From Pontibacter oryzae (lineage in GTDB: Bacteria; Bacteroidota; Bacteroidia; Cytophagales; Hymenobacteraceae), in the NCBI RefSeq assembly GCF_003576375.1, contig NZ_QWGE01000002.1, positions 496,001 through 560,000 of the forward strand: 64,000 nt of DNA, written 5' to 3'. The position numbers were made by a program, and so were the translations under genes. The notes beneath the pieces are model-generated. The model was given only the letters and a program-made list of their open reading frames with translations, was not told where the DNA came from and ran no database searches. Positions 8,931 to 17,221 of this stretch are shown one piece after another. Positions within the stretch are counted from its first letter, which is position 1. Each line of letters starts with the position of its first letter.

Positions 8931-9068
8931 AAAGCTGCAGGCTAGCGCCTGTAGCGGACCACAGCGATAGCGGCCCTAAAAACTACTCCCGTAGAAAGAG
9001 CAGAAAAAGTCGCACGCTCCTGATCTGGAGTGTGTTTTATCATGTTTGATGATAAAATCGCCTTTTTT
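8931..9068. ncRNA. Candidate structured RNA or leader element upstream of the arginine operon
   Basis: The interval 8759-9325 has no gene; within it, four hairpins follow one another: CAGGC/GCCTG (8938-8951), CTAC/GTAG around TCCC (8983-8994), CACGCTCC/GGAGTGTG (9013-9034, one G-U) and TTTTATCAT/ATGATAAAA (9035-9057). Read on the plus strand, the third hairpin is followed by TTTTAT, like an intrinsic terminator, and a T8 tract occurs at 9063. This could be a short plus-strand RNA of about 120-150 nt, or a leader of the arginine operon read on the minus strand. It does not resemble tmRNA, RNase P RNA, SRP RNA or a riboswitch class I know. Strand is undecided. Confidence 0.4.
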
Positions 9069-9325
9069 TTCATTTCAGTTATAGCAGTTGGGTTTGTTTA
9101 TACCCTTTAGTACACCGCAAATGTTTCGCAATTGTTTTCTAAATTACAAGCTTCCTATAATTATTCATAAAATATTCATACAAAAGCCCAAAAAGATATT
9201 ATAATTTGTTTTTAGTTAAAGCTTTGTGGCTGAAATTCGAAGTTGCCGCTATTTGGTGTGCAGCAAAAGATTTAACTTGCAGCTGTATGAGCAGGTGCCT
9301 ATTAAGTATCGGCAACAGAATTTAC

Positions 9326-9613
9326 ATGAAAAATTTATCCATCAGAGTTATTATTGGCATCCTGTTTTCCGCAATCGGGATGGTTTCTTTGTTTATTACC
9401 CGCGAGGCCCTGACGGCAGCTATTTGGCTAAGTTTCGGCAATGGACTAATACTGTCGGACCTGAAGTTTACGCAAACCGATGAAAAAGGGAACGCCTATC
9501 AAAAACCAGTACCTAAGCTAAGAATGTATACGGCCATATTCCTTATCGTACTTGCTGTTATACTTTTAGGCCTGCAGGTTGTTATGGACCTCCAAAGCGA
9601 CGTAACAGCCTAA
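9326..9613 (+). CDS. Small membrane protein of unknown function
   Basis: 95 residues when started at the ATG at 9326. Longer upstream frames begin with non-membrane, cysteine-rich sequence and look unreal. Three hydrophobic segments are visible: about residues 7-22, 25-40 and 65-85. The loop between the second and third is polar (DLKFTQTDEKG). No family recognised. The stop overlaps the stop of the convergent aspartyl protease gene by 4 bp. It lies downstream of the structured element at 8931-9068. Confidence 0.65.
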   Translation: MKNLSIRVIIGILFSAIGMVSLFITREALTAAIWLSFGNGLILSDLKFTQTDEKGNAYQKPVPKLRMYTAIFLIVLAVILLGLQVVMDLQSDVTA

Positions 9614-10866
9614 ATTCGGCTTTGCAGCACAAAATCAACATTCAGGATTTCCTGTTCGCGTTTCAGGCGCAACCGCAGTTTACGGCCAGGCTTGCTTTCA
9701 AGCATTTCTAATAGTTCCTGCAACGTAAGATCGGTGCAGTCGCGGCCATTAATGTGCAGCAGCTGATCCCCGGCTTGCACGCCAACCTTGTTTGCCGGCG
9801 AATCGTCCACTACATTGGATACGACATAGAAATTGGTTCCTGGTAAGGGGGTGCTTACCTCAAACCCAGCCATGTTGTAGCTAAATGGCTCCTTAAATTT
9901 ATGGTTCGGAATGAGCGTGATGCGCTGGTGCGGGTAATCGAAGATAACGGTAAAGCGCTTAAGTATATCAGAGCCCATGTTACCGTTACGGTCAGCAATG
10001 TTCAACGCTAGTTTTATACCTTCCTCATCAGGGTACGAGGCCGTAAGGTTCTCTAGTTTATACTTGCCCAGCCTGAAACTGCTTAGCCGTCCAATTTTAC
10101 CGTTGATATCCCCGCTCAAACCACGCCCCAGGTATGCTTCCATAACCTTAGGCGGTAAGCTCAGCTTCTCGTTAGTAGGCAGGTACAACGACAGCGAGTG
10201 GCTTGCCCCGGTATCAACGATCAGCTTTACATCCAGCGTATCGCCGTTATGCTGTTTCACCGTGCCCACCATGTATGGCTTGGTGCCTTCTATCATAAGC
10301 GGGTATTCTTCTGCCTTGCGCTTCTTTCTTAGCTTAACATCTGGCCTGTAGAGCGTTAGCATTTTAGTGCTGTAGTTAATCTTTACTATAAAATTCTTGA
10401 ATATGTCGTAGCCGATTATACCATGCACAGGCATGCCCATTCTGGTTGAGAGGTTAAAGACATCTTCCATCAGCACGTAAACCGAGTGGTTATCGCCCTT
10501 AATCCCATCCATGTACATGTGGTTTCCCGTGCTGAAGAACGCATCGATATCATGCCCCTCTCCCAACCCTTTTATGGTTATTTTACTTGCATCCTTAAGG
10601 TCAAGCGAGTCAGAAAAGTACAATCTTGTTATAAGTGTGTTGCGCACACCTGAGTCAAGTATGAAATTCAGCGGCTGAGACGTGTTTATCTGCACTGGTA
10701 TAACAACGAGGTTATGTACCAGTTTAAAAGGTATGTTGATCTTTTTACGGTTCGAAGTAAAGTAAACCGTATCACTGTCAGTGGTAGGCTGCAATTGAGC
10801 CAAGGTGCCTAACGGTATCAGAAGGAAACAAAGCCCAAGCAGCGTCAGGTATACAGCTCTTTTCAT
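9610..10866 (-). CDS. Secreted retropepsin-like aspartyl protease with C-terminal PDZ domain
   Basis: 418 residues beginning with a signal peptide (about 1-23, LLGLCFLLIPLG core, then LAQ). Two aspartyl-protease half-sites lie in one chain: FILDSG (Asp71) and LIVDTGAS (Asp218). Each is followed by a hydrophobic-hydrophobic-Gly motif (GIIGYD near 150; GNMGSD near 296). A PDZ domain occupies roughly 330-410 (GVQAGDQLLHINGRD). It likely acts in the periplasm or on the cell surface; its substrate is unknown. The arrangement is a Bacteroidota family type. It is convergent with the small membrane protein gene. Confidence 0.88.
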   Translation of the reverse strand: MKRAVYLTLLGLCFLLIPLGTLAQLQPTTDSDTVYFTSNRKKINIPFKLVHNLVVIPVQINTSQPLNFILDSGVRNTLITRLYFSDSLDLKDASKITIKGLGEGHDIDAFFSTGNHMYMDGIKGDNHSVYVLMEDVFNLSTRMGMPVHGIIGYDIFKNFIVKINYSTKMLTLYRPDVKLRKKRKAEEYPLMIEGTKPYMVGTVKQHNGDTLDVKLIVDTGASHSLSLYLPTNEKLSLPPKVMEAYLGRGLSGDINGKIGRLSSFRLGKYKLENLTASYPDEEGIKLALNIADRNGNMGSDILKRFTVIFDYPHQRITLIPNHKFKEPFSYNMAGFEVSTPLPGTNFYVVSNVVDDSPANKVGVQAGDQLLHINGRDCTDLTLQELLEMLESKPGRKLRLRLKREQEILNVDFVLQSRI

Positions 10867-10985
10867 AAGTGAGTGCTCTTGGTGGAGTGATGGACGCTAC
10901 TAGTATTACAAAAAGTATACGTAAATCATTCAACAAATATGCACTCATGCCACTGATATGCAGAAAGTTATATTTAAGACTATAT

Positions 10986-10999
10986 AGTGTTTAAACACT
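10986..10999. repeat. 14-bp perfect palindrome after the fluoride antiporter gene
   Basis: AGTGTTTAAACACT reads the same on both strands. It lies 6 bp past the stop of the CLC gene and 120 bp before the aspartyl protease start, both on the minus strand. There is no T tract after it, so an operator or processing site is more likely than a terminator. Confidence 0.45.
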
Positions 11000-11004
11000 G
11001 CTTT

Positions 11005-12360
11005 TCATGTAGCGTTCTTTTTTCGGCGCATTTTTTTGTGATGATCGAGGGCGCTAAGCGATTTTCCTTTAAACCGGCCATAAAACAGATGCTTCGGCGA
11101 GCCAATTATCTGTGAACCATAAATGCCCGAGTGCCCCGAAAAAAGATAAGCCGTTACGCAGGCCAGTGCCATGTACTCCGCGCTATCCGCCCCAAACAGC
11201 TCTATAGCCATGATAGTGCAGGTGAGCGGCGTGTTAGTTGCACCCGAAAAAACTGCTACAAAGCCCATACCGGCAAGCAGTGCCAGTGGTAACGGAATTG
11301 CCGTTGATAAGGCATTACCGAGTGTGGCGCCCGTATAAAACAGTGGAGTAACCTCTCCTCCTTTAAAACCAGCCCCAAGTGTAAAGGCTGTAAGTATGAT
11401 TTTGACGATTGCATCGTACCATGGCAGCTGATTATCAAATGCACCAAGTATGGTTGGGATGCCCAACCCGATATACTTTGTAGTGCCCATCAGCCATACA
11501 ACAGTAGCCACAACGGCGCCACCAAACAGCGGCCGCAGAGGCGGAAACGTTACTTGCTCCTTAAATAGCCTTGTGAAAAAATGCGTTGCTTTGGCAAAGA
11601 TCATTCCGGCTAAACCAAAAATAGCTCCGGCCAGCAAAGTATAACCTATGCCTAATGCTGAAAGGTGCGGCACTATTGGGATACCATACTGCGTATGCCC
11701 CACACCCCACGCCAGGCAAGTATAATCGGCAATGATAGCAGCCAGAAAACTTGGCAGTATTGCCTCGTAGCGGATGCGGCCCAGCACAAACACTTCCAGC
11801 CCAAAAACCGCACCTGCCAATGGCGTACCGAACAAGGAAGCGAAACCAGCGCTGATACCAGCTATAATTAAAAGTTTCCGGTCGCGGGGACGAAGCTTAA
11901 ATACGTAGGTAAGTTGATCGGCCAACGTGCCACCCATTTGCACAGCTGTGCCCTCACGGCCCGCCGAGCCACCAAACAAATGCGTGACCAATGTTCCAAA
12001 AAGAACCAAAGGAGCCATCTTGAAAGGGATGATCTTGGCAGGGCGATGAATTTCATCGAGCAGCAGGTTATTGCCGCCATTGGCGCGCCCACCATAGTAA
12101 TGGTAAAGCAGTCCCACCAGCAAACCACCCAGTGGTAAAAGCCAAATGATCCACGTGTGCGTTTCACGGTACGTTGTCACCCAATCCAGCGAAACCAGGA
12201 AAAAAGCAGAAGCAGAGCCCGCCAACGTTCCTACAAGCATGCACATGAGCAGCCACTTGAGCAGGTAAAGTATAGCAGTAGCTTGCTCGCCAAGCGAGAG
12301 GGCTTTGCTCAATAGTTTCTTGAAAGCTGATTTTTGGGGTGTAGGTGCTGGGTTTTTCAT
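11005..12360 (-). CDS. CLC-type fluoride/proton antiporter (CLC-F)
   Basis: 451-residue CLC membrane protein, usually annotated as a voltage-gated chloride channel. The chloride-binding GSGIP motif is replaced by GGNNLLL, with Asn97 39 residues before the gating Glu136 in GREGT. The same spacing separates Met79 and Glu118 in the Enterococcus CLC-F as I recall it. Asn or Met at this site marks the fluoride clade. GGEVTPLF and FSGATNTPL near the C-terminus match the rest of the pore. The fluoride riboswitch directly upstream (12410-12467) makes the assignment strong. It exports F- in exchange for H+ at the inner membrane. No CBS domains are present. Confidence 0.93.
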   Translation of the reverse strand: MKNPAPTPQKSAFKKLLSKALSLGEQATAILYLLKWLLMCMLVGTLAGSASAFFLVSLDWVTTYRETHTWIIWLLPLGGLLVGLLYHYYGGRANGGNNLLLDEIHRPAKIIPFKMAPLVLFGTLVTHLFGGSAGREGTAVQMGGTLADQLTYVFKLRPRDRKLLIIAGISAGFASLFGTPLAGAVFGLEVFVLGRIRYEAILPSFLAAIIADYTCLAWGVGHTQYGIPIVPHLSALGIGYTLLAGAIFGLAGMIFAKATHFFTRLFKEQVTFPPLRPLFGGAVVATVVWLMGTTKYIGLGIPTILGAFDNQLPWYDAIVKIILTAFTLGAGFKGGEVTPLFYTGATLGNALSTAIPLPLALLAGMGFVAVFSGATNTPLTCTIMAIELFGADSAEYMALACVTAYLFSGHSGIYGSQIIGSPKHLFYGRFKGKSLSALDHHKKMRRKKNAT

Positions 12361-12409
12361 GTATAGCTGCTAACAAAGTTACAGCAAGGCCGCATTATGC
12401 GTGCGTCTT

Positions 12410-12467
12410 GCAGTAGGAGTCATCAGCGCTGCCCGGGCAGGCGGTTTCAGGTGGCACCCCATCACCT
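12410..12467 (-). promoter_or_regulatory. Fluoride riboswitch (crcB motif) aptamer
   Basis: Read on the minus strand, the RNA begins AGGTGATGGGGTGCCACCT, giving the P1 pairs AGGTG/CACCT and the conserved GAUG. It continues with GAAACCGCC and a CTGCCC/GGGCAG stem. It ends CTGATGACTCCTACTG, carrying the conserved CUGAUG and CUACUG. GGGGT pairs with ACTCC (one wobble) to form the pseudoknot. This matches the published fluoride aptamer consensus element by element. Between the aptamer and the start codon at 12360, a GCAAG/CTTGC plus CGCAT/ATGCG hairpin (about 12380-12412) could be the expression platform. It should switch on the CLC-F gene when F- binds. Confidence 0.94.
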
Positions 12468-12474
12468 TGTGGCA

Positions 12475-12506
12475 CAAAGTTAAGAATAGTGGCTAAAAGT
12501 TACAAT
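12475..12506 (-). promoter_or_regulatory. Promoter of the fluoride riboswitch/CLC-F transcript
   Basis: On the minus strand ATTG (12503-12506) is followed after 20 nt by TAACTTTG (12475-12482), an exact match to the Bacteroidota -7 element TAnnTTTG at the expected spacing from a -33 TTG. Transcription would begin near 12468, exactly at the first base of the aptamer. Confidence 0.72.
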
Positions 12507-12824
12507 ACCACTGGCGCACACAAAGGTTTTACCATCGAAGCTCCCGTTTGTTAAAGGATAGCTAATCTGTCTTCTGGTTTGAAGTATTCGCGGTAAATCT
12601 AAATAGAACTCAACTAATAATTGTTTCTGCTTTTTGACAAGCAAGCGCAGCAAGCCTATTTATAAATTCAGATTAATTTTGCACAAAAACGATGCAATAG
12701 TAAAGGTGTAATTAGCGCTTCCGGATTGAAAAGCTGTAAATAATGAGGGTGTAAGGGCAGAATTGACTATCTTCAAGTAAAACATTCTACCTATACCTAA
12801 GTCAGACTTATACTTTTCCAATAG
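12507..12824. other. Intergenic region between divergent CLC-F and symporter genes
   Basis: No open gene. It holds a perfect -7-like TAATTTTG on the plus strand at 12674-12681, but no TTG at the right distance upstream, and a TATACTT copy shortly before the symporter start. A promoter for the 12825-16031 operon is expected here but not pinned down. Confidence 0.5.
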
Positions 12825-14564
12825 ATGCATTACATTGACCTTTCGATCTTCGTGCTATACATGCTGGCTATGCTTGGCGTGGGCTTTTACTTTCTTAGAA
12901 AAAACGAAGGCGCTGAAGATTATTACGTGGGTGGTCGCTCCATGAGCAGTAGCCACATCGGCCTCTCCGTGGTTGCGACGGATGTTGGCGGGGGCTTTTC
13001 CATTGGCTTGGGCGGGCTGGGTTTTGCCATGGGCCTTTCTGGTGCCTGGATGCTTTTTACAGGTCTTCTGGGAGCCTGGCTGGCTGCTGTGTTCCTGATT
13101 CCTAAAGTCAAGAACAATCCTGCCTTCGCCAATTTCTTCACATTTCCGCAGATCTTCGGCTACTATTTTAATGCACGCGTGGCGCTGCTTGCCGGTATTA
13201 TTTCTGCCATTGGCTATACTGGCTTTACATCTTCCCAAATATTAGCGGGCGCAAAGCTGGCCAGCGGCACCTTTGTTGACCTTGACTTGAATACGGCCCT
13301 GTTGATAATGGGCATCATTGCGGTGGTTTATACCGTTATGGGTGGCCTGAAAGCCGTTATCTATACTGATACTATCCAGTGGGCCATACTTATGGGTGGG
13401 TTGGTGTTTATAGGCATCCCGGTTTCCTTTTTAGCTGTGGGTGGCATGGATACGCTGGAGTTCTCGAGAATGCTACGTATGGATTACCTTTCCGCACAAT
13501 CCACTAAAAGTATGGCTGCCATTCGCGCTACCTTGCCTCCTGAGTTTTTAAGCCTTACAAATATTTCCTGGCAGCAAATCGTGAACTGGGCTATTACCAT
13601 TATACCGATCTGGTTTGTGGGCATGACGCTGTATCAGCGCATCTATGCGTGCCGCGATGTAAAAACAGCCAAGCGTGCCTGGTACATTGCCGGGCTGTTT
13701 GAGTGGCCGATTATGGCTTTTATGGGCGTAAGCCTCGGAATTTTAGCGCGGGTGGGCGCCGAGCAAGGCATGTTTGATGCCTTGGGGGCCGGCGCGGTGG
13801 TAGACCCCGAAACAGGTTTACCCATGCTGCTGCGCTCTGTACTCCCCGTTGGTTTAATGGGCTTGATGCTCTCTGCATACTTTTCTGCCATACTTTCCAC
13901 GGCTGATAGCTGCCTGATGGCCTCTTCCGGCAACATCGTGACAGACGTCTTAAGTCACTTTTTTAAAATAGACCCGGAGTCGCCGAAAACCCTGCGCCTT
14001 TCGCAGTTGATAACATTATTGGTTGGTGCCTTTGCCCTGTGGCTGGCCACCATGATGACCAACGTGCTGGACCTGATGCTCTATTCCTACGCCTTTATGG
14101 TTTCTGGTTTGTTTATACCCGTGCTTGGTGCATTGTTCTGGAAGCGCCGCAGTAGCTTGGCCGCTTTTTGGGCTATGCTGATAGGCGGTGTAGTAACCGT
14201 AGTGCTTCAAGTAAGCATGCTAGCTTTGCCTGGCTCAGACGCTGATTTGCTAACATTAGCCGATACACTTAAGCCATACTTTGCACCGGAGCTCCAAACT
14301 ACCTGGTTGAACCTGAGTGAGTTTGAGCTCAGGGCTTTGCTTGAGCGAACACTTTCGGCCAACAGCATCGTACATATCTCCTGGCTTAACCTTACATTTA
14401 CCTTGCCTTACAACTTAGACCCGAACCTTTTCGGGCTAACGGCTTCTCTTATCCTTTATATTTCGTTAACAATACTGTACCCTGATATAACAAAGAAAAA
14501 AACATGGCAGACAACAACAGCATCAGTTACCATACCTATACCCCAACCGACCACGCCTCGCTAA
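12825..14564 (+). CDS. Sodium:solute symporter (SSS family)
   Basis: 579 residues with about 13-14 hydrophobic spans. The N-terminal pattern YYVGGRSMS (about 33-41), the glycine-rich VGGGFSIGLGGLG in the second span, and AIRATLPPEF and YACRDVKTAKRA loops are those of SSS transporters (PutP/PanF/SGLT-like). It imports a solute with Na+; the substrate cannot be read. The next two genes, an acetyltransferase and an amino-acid racemase, point to an amino acid or derivative. Its last 61 bp overlap the start of the acetyltransferase gene, showing a tightly coupled operon. Confidence 0.9.
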   Translation: MHYIDLSIFVLYMLAMLGVGFYFLRKNEGAEDYYVGGRSMSSSHIGLSVVATDVGGGFSIGLGGLGFAMGLSGAWMLFTGLLGAWLAAVFLIPKVKNNPAFANFFTFPQIFGYYFNARVALLAGIISAIGYTGFTSSQILAGAKLASGTFVDLDLNTALLIMGIIAVVYTVMGGLKAVIYTDTIQWAILMGGLVFIGIPVSFLAVGGMDTLEFSRMLRMDYLSAQSTKSMAAIRATLPPEFLSLTNISWQQIVNWAITIIPIWFVGMTLYQRIYACRDVKTAKRAWYIAGLFEWPIMAFMGVSLGILARVGAEQGMFDALGAGAVVDPETGLPMLLRSVLPVGLMGLMLSAYFSAILSTADSCLMASSGNIVTDVLSHFFKIDPESPKTLRLSQLITLLVGAFALWLATMMTNVLDLMLYSYAFMVSGLFIPVLGALFWKRRSSLAAFWAMLIGGVVTVVLQVSMLALPGSDADLLTLADTLKPYFAPELQTTWLNLSEFELRALLERTLSANSIVHISWLNLTFTLPYNLDPNLFGLTASLILYISLTILYPDITKKKTWQTTTASVTIPIPQPTTPR

Positions 14565-14956
14565 ACCGTGACGAGGTGTTAGACTTCCTTTTTGAGCACC
14601 TGGATGAGTATGGCGATCAGCGGCAGGACATTGCCAAGTGCATGGATTATGCTCTCTCTGATGCAGAGGGTAAAGGTGGCTCGGTATTAGTTGCCCGCGA
14701 AAACGATAAAGTGGTGGGAGCCCTTATTCTGAACAATACCGGCATGAAAGGGTATATACCAGAGAATATCCTGGTGTATGTTGCTGTGCATGGGAGCACG
14801 CGTGGCAAAGGCGTTGGTAAACAACTTGTGCAAATGGCCATCGATTTGACCCAAGGCAGTATAGCCCTGCACGTGGAGCCGCATAACCCGGCCCGCAAAC
14901 TTTACGAAAAACTAGGATTCACGAACAAATATTTAGAGTACAGACTAACAAGATAA
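14504..14956 (+). CDS. GNAT family N-acetyltransferase
   Basis: 150 residues. The acetyl-CoA motif is VAVHGSTRGKGVGKQLVQ (about 91-108, with RGKGVG), followed by the ALHVEPHNPARKLYEKLGF segment typical of GNATs. The ATG at 14504 lies 61 bp inside the symporter gene, and the protein's first 20 residues are polar and unrelated to the overlapping frame. It ends 1 bp before the racemase start. It may acetylate the amino acid or amine transported or racemised by its neighbours; this is inference only. Confidence 0.88.
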   Translation: MADNNSISYHTYTPTDHASLNRDEVLDFLFEHLDEYGDQRQDIAKCMDYALSDAEGKGGSVLVARENDKVVGALILNNTGMKGYIPENILVYVAVHGSTRGKGVGKQLVQMAIDLTQGSIALHVEPHNPARKLYEKLGFTNKYLEYRLTR

Positions 14957-14957
14957 C

Positions 14958-16031
14958 ATGGCAGTTTTAAAGCTGTACCACAACAAATTACTCCATAATT
15001 ACAAACACCTGGATCAGGTGTTTCAGGAACACGGCATTGATTGGGGCATTGTAACTAAGTTACTCTGCGGCCACGAGCTATTTCTGAAGGAGGTGCTGGC
15101 CTTAGGCGTAAAGGAAATCCACGACTCCAGGGTTTCAAACCTTAAAACCATTAAGAAAATGGCCCCTGAGGTACAGACCGTGTATATAAAGCCTGCCCCG
15201 AAGCAAAGTATTCCTGACATTATAAAGTATGCCGATGTTAGCTTCCAAACGGAATTGGAGATCATACGCCTGCTTTCTGAAGAAGCCGTTAACCAAGGCA
15301 GGCTCCATAAGATCATTATCATGATTGAAATGGGCGATCTACGCGAAGGCGTGATGGGCGAGGAGCTAGTAGATTTCTACGAGAAAGTGTTCAAACTGCC
15401 CAGCATATCCGTAATTGGCTTAGGGGCTAATTTTAATTGCCTGCACGGCGTAATGCCTACTCAGGATAAGCTTATCCAGCTCAGTTTATACAAGCAGATC
15501 ATCGAGACCAAGTTTAACCGCAACATCCCTTGGGTTTCTGGAGGCACCTCGGTTACTATTCCGCTATTGTTTAACCATCAGCTGCCAGCCGGCATCAACC
15601 ACTTCAGAATTGGCGAAGCATTGTTTTTTGGCTTGAACCTCTTCACCAACGAAACGTTTGAAGGCATGCACGACGATGTTTTCGAACTTTTTACCGAGAT
15701 CATCGAGCTGACTGAAAAGCCGATGATACCAAGCGGCATACTGGCCGATAACCCGAGTGGCGAGAGCTTTGAGATAGATGAAAGTCTATATGGCAAAACA
15801 TCGCACCGGGCTATACTTGATGTGGGCCTGCTAGATATTAACCCAAAGTTCCTGATTCCGAAAGATGCAGGTATAAGCGTCATAGGTGCCAGCTCGGATA
15901 TGCTGATCGTGGAGCTTGGCGACAATGAGCAAAACTTTAAAGTTGGAGATGTGCTGCGGTTTAACCTGCGCTACATGGGTGCACTCAGCATTTTAAACTC
16001 ACGCTATATCACTAAGGAAGTAGTAAAGTAA
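14958..16031 (+). CDS. Alanine/ornithine racemase family PLP enzyme (fold type III)
   Basis: 357 residues, N-terminal alanine-racemase barrel. The PLP lysine is in TKLLCGH (about 33-39). Other family marks are HDSRVSNL, MIEMGDLREGV (about 121-131) and WVSGGTSVT, which resemble clostridial ornithine racemase more than housekeeping Alr. It probably interconverts L and D forms of ornithine or a similar amino acid in the cytosol. It is the last gene of the symporter-GNAT-racemase operon and is closed by the hairpin at 16051-16086. Substrate is not proven. Confidence 0.85.
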   Translation: MAVLKLYHNKLLHNYKHLDQVFQEHGIDWGIVTKLLCGHELFLKEVLALGVKEIHDSRVSNLKTIKKMAPEVQTVYIKPAPKQSIPDIIKYADVSFQTELEIIRLLSEEAVNQGRLHKIIIMIEMGDLREGVMGEELVDFYEKVFKLPSISVIGLGANFNCLHGVMPTQDKLIQLSLYKQIIETKFNRNIPWVSGGTSVTIPLLFNHQLPAGINHFRIGEALFFGLNLFTNETFEGMHDDVFELFTEIIELTEKPMIPSGILADNPSGESFEIDESLYGKTSHRAILDVGLLDINPKFLIPKDAGISVIGASSDMLIVELGDNEQNFKVGDVLRFNLRYMGALSILNSRYITKEVVK

Positions 16032-16050
16032 TTACTAGTGCAATTAATTT

Positions 16051-16086
16051 AAAAAGCCATAGCTAAGTGTAAAGCTATGGCTTTTT
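16051..16086. terminator. Bidirectional hairpin terminator
   Basis: Arms AAAAAGCCATAGCT (16051-16064) and AGCTATGGCTTTTT (16073-16086) are perfect complements around an 8-nt loop. They serve the racemase operon on plus and the universal stress gene on minus. Confidence 0.85.
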
Positions 16087-16151
16087 TATTGATGGGTGTA
16101 AGTAATTTAAATTGAGTCAACCGAAATCATTGCGCTGCTAACATCAGGAGG

Positions 16152-17075
16152 TTATGGAGACAGAAGCGCATCCAAAAAGCCCATATCCTCTTCCTTGTTT
16201 TTGAACACCAGTAGCGGAATGTCCATATCATACTTCAGGACTTTCTCGGTTACGCTTCCAATAACGAAGAGGGCTGCGGCAGAAAGCCCTTTTGCCCCAA
16301 TGACCAGCATATCAGCACGGTTGCGCTTTGACTCCAGCACCACTAGTTGCCCAATATCTGTATTATCGTCCTGCCGTACCAGTACAAGTTCGGCCCGTTC
16401 GGTCAGTTCCGGAAACTTGCTTAGCAGGTTTTCATACTTTTCCCGTGCAAACCCCTGCATGCGTTGATCAAATGACTCATACGTCATGCCGAGCGTGCGG
16501 TAGCCTGTTGGCACCTGGTAAATATGCAGGCAGATAACATGGATATCCGGCTTCGCTAAGGCAGAATGCAGTACCCGATCCAAAGCCATCTCACTATACT
16601 TCGAGAAGTCCAGGCTTACTACCACGCGTTGTAATTTCGGCTCGAAAGTTTCCGGTACGAACAGCACCCCTACCCTTCCGGTGCGCAATATTTTCTCAGC
16701 TAGCACGCCACTTCCCCGCAACCTCAGCTTACGCCCTACCAGCATAAGGTCGATCTGTTTCACTTTTGCCCAGTGCAGCAGTTCCTTTAGCGGAGTGCCC
16801 TCCTCTATCAGAACCTCAACCTGCGTTTGGGGCAGACCCTGAAACGCTGGCCCTACTTTTGTCATTATGTCCTCCCGGATTCCCTCATCGGTAGGCAGGT
16901 TACCCCGCTCCATGCCTTGCAAAAACTCACTAGGTAGGTCAAGGCTCTTCTCTACGTGTATAAAGTATACTTTCTCCACCTGGAGCTCAGCACACAAAAA
17001 AGCCGCATATGGGATCAGGGTAGCATCCATTGGCGTTAGGTCCAGGGCTACCATTAGTCGGTTTAACGTGTTCAT
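16152..17075 (-). CDS. Universal stress protein with two tandem Usp domains
   Basis: 307 residues forming two Usp folds, roughly 1-140 and 148-295. The second domain carries the ATP-binding pattern GAKGLSAAALFVIGSVTEKV (G-x2-G-x9-G-S/T). The first has a weaker counterpart (GRKLRLRGSGVLAEKIL). It is a cytosolic stress protein with no known enzymatic reaction. It is divergent from the Mrp antiporter operon with a 146-bp shared upstream region, so co-regulation by ion or pH stress is possible. Confidence 0.92.
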   Translation of the reverse strand: MNTLNRLMVALDLTPMDATLIPYAAFLCAELQVEKVYFIHVEKSLDLPSEFLQGMERGNLPTDEGIREDIMTKVGPAFQGLPQTQVEVLIEEGTPLKELLHWAKVKQIDLMLVGRKLRLRGSGVLAEKILRTGRVGVLFVPETFEPKLQRVVVSLDFSKYSEMALDRVLHSALAKPDIHVICLHIYQVPTGYRTLGMTYESFDQRMQGFAREKYENLLSKFPELTERAELVLVRQDDNTDIGQLVVLESKRNRADMLVIGAKGLSAAALFVIGSVTEKVLKYDMDIPLLVFKNKEEDMGFLDALLSP

Positions 17076-17205
17076 GGCAATGCGTTTAGCGTTGAAGATT
17101 CCGAAGACACCTCCTGTTATGGAGCCATTAGCGGCTACAGCGCAACCAAATGCAGGGAGTCAGGTAAGTGTATTTATGCATACGGTATTGTGCAAAAAAA
17201 TATAC

Positions 17206-17217
17206 GTTTAGCTAAAC
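17206..17217. promoter_or_regulatory. 12-bp palindrome just upstream of mrpA
   Basis: GTTTAGCTAAAC is a perfect palindrome ending 4 bp before the mrpA ATG. It could be an operator or a small 5' hairpin that affects translation start. No partner site was identified. Confidence 0.4.
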
Positions 17218-17221
17218 ATTC

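Noticed and set aside
8931..9068. tRNA, tmRNA, RNase P RNA or known riboswitch
   Set aside because: No acceptor stem, TΨC-like sequence or class-specific conserved core is present; reported only as an unknown structured element.
9206..9325. N-terminal extension of the small membrane protein
   Set aside because: The added 40 residues are cysteine-rich and non-hydrophobic, begin at a weak start, and do not fit a membrane protein; the ATG at 9326 is better.
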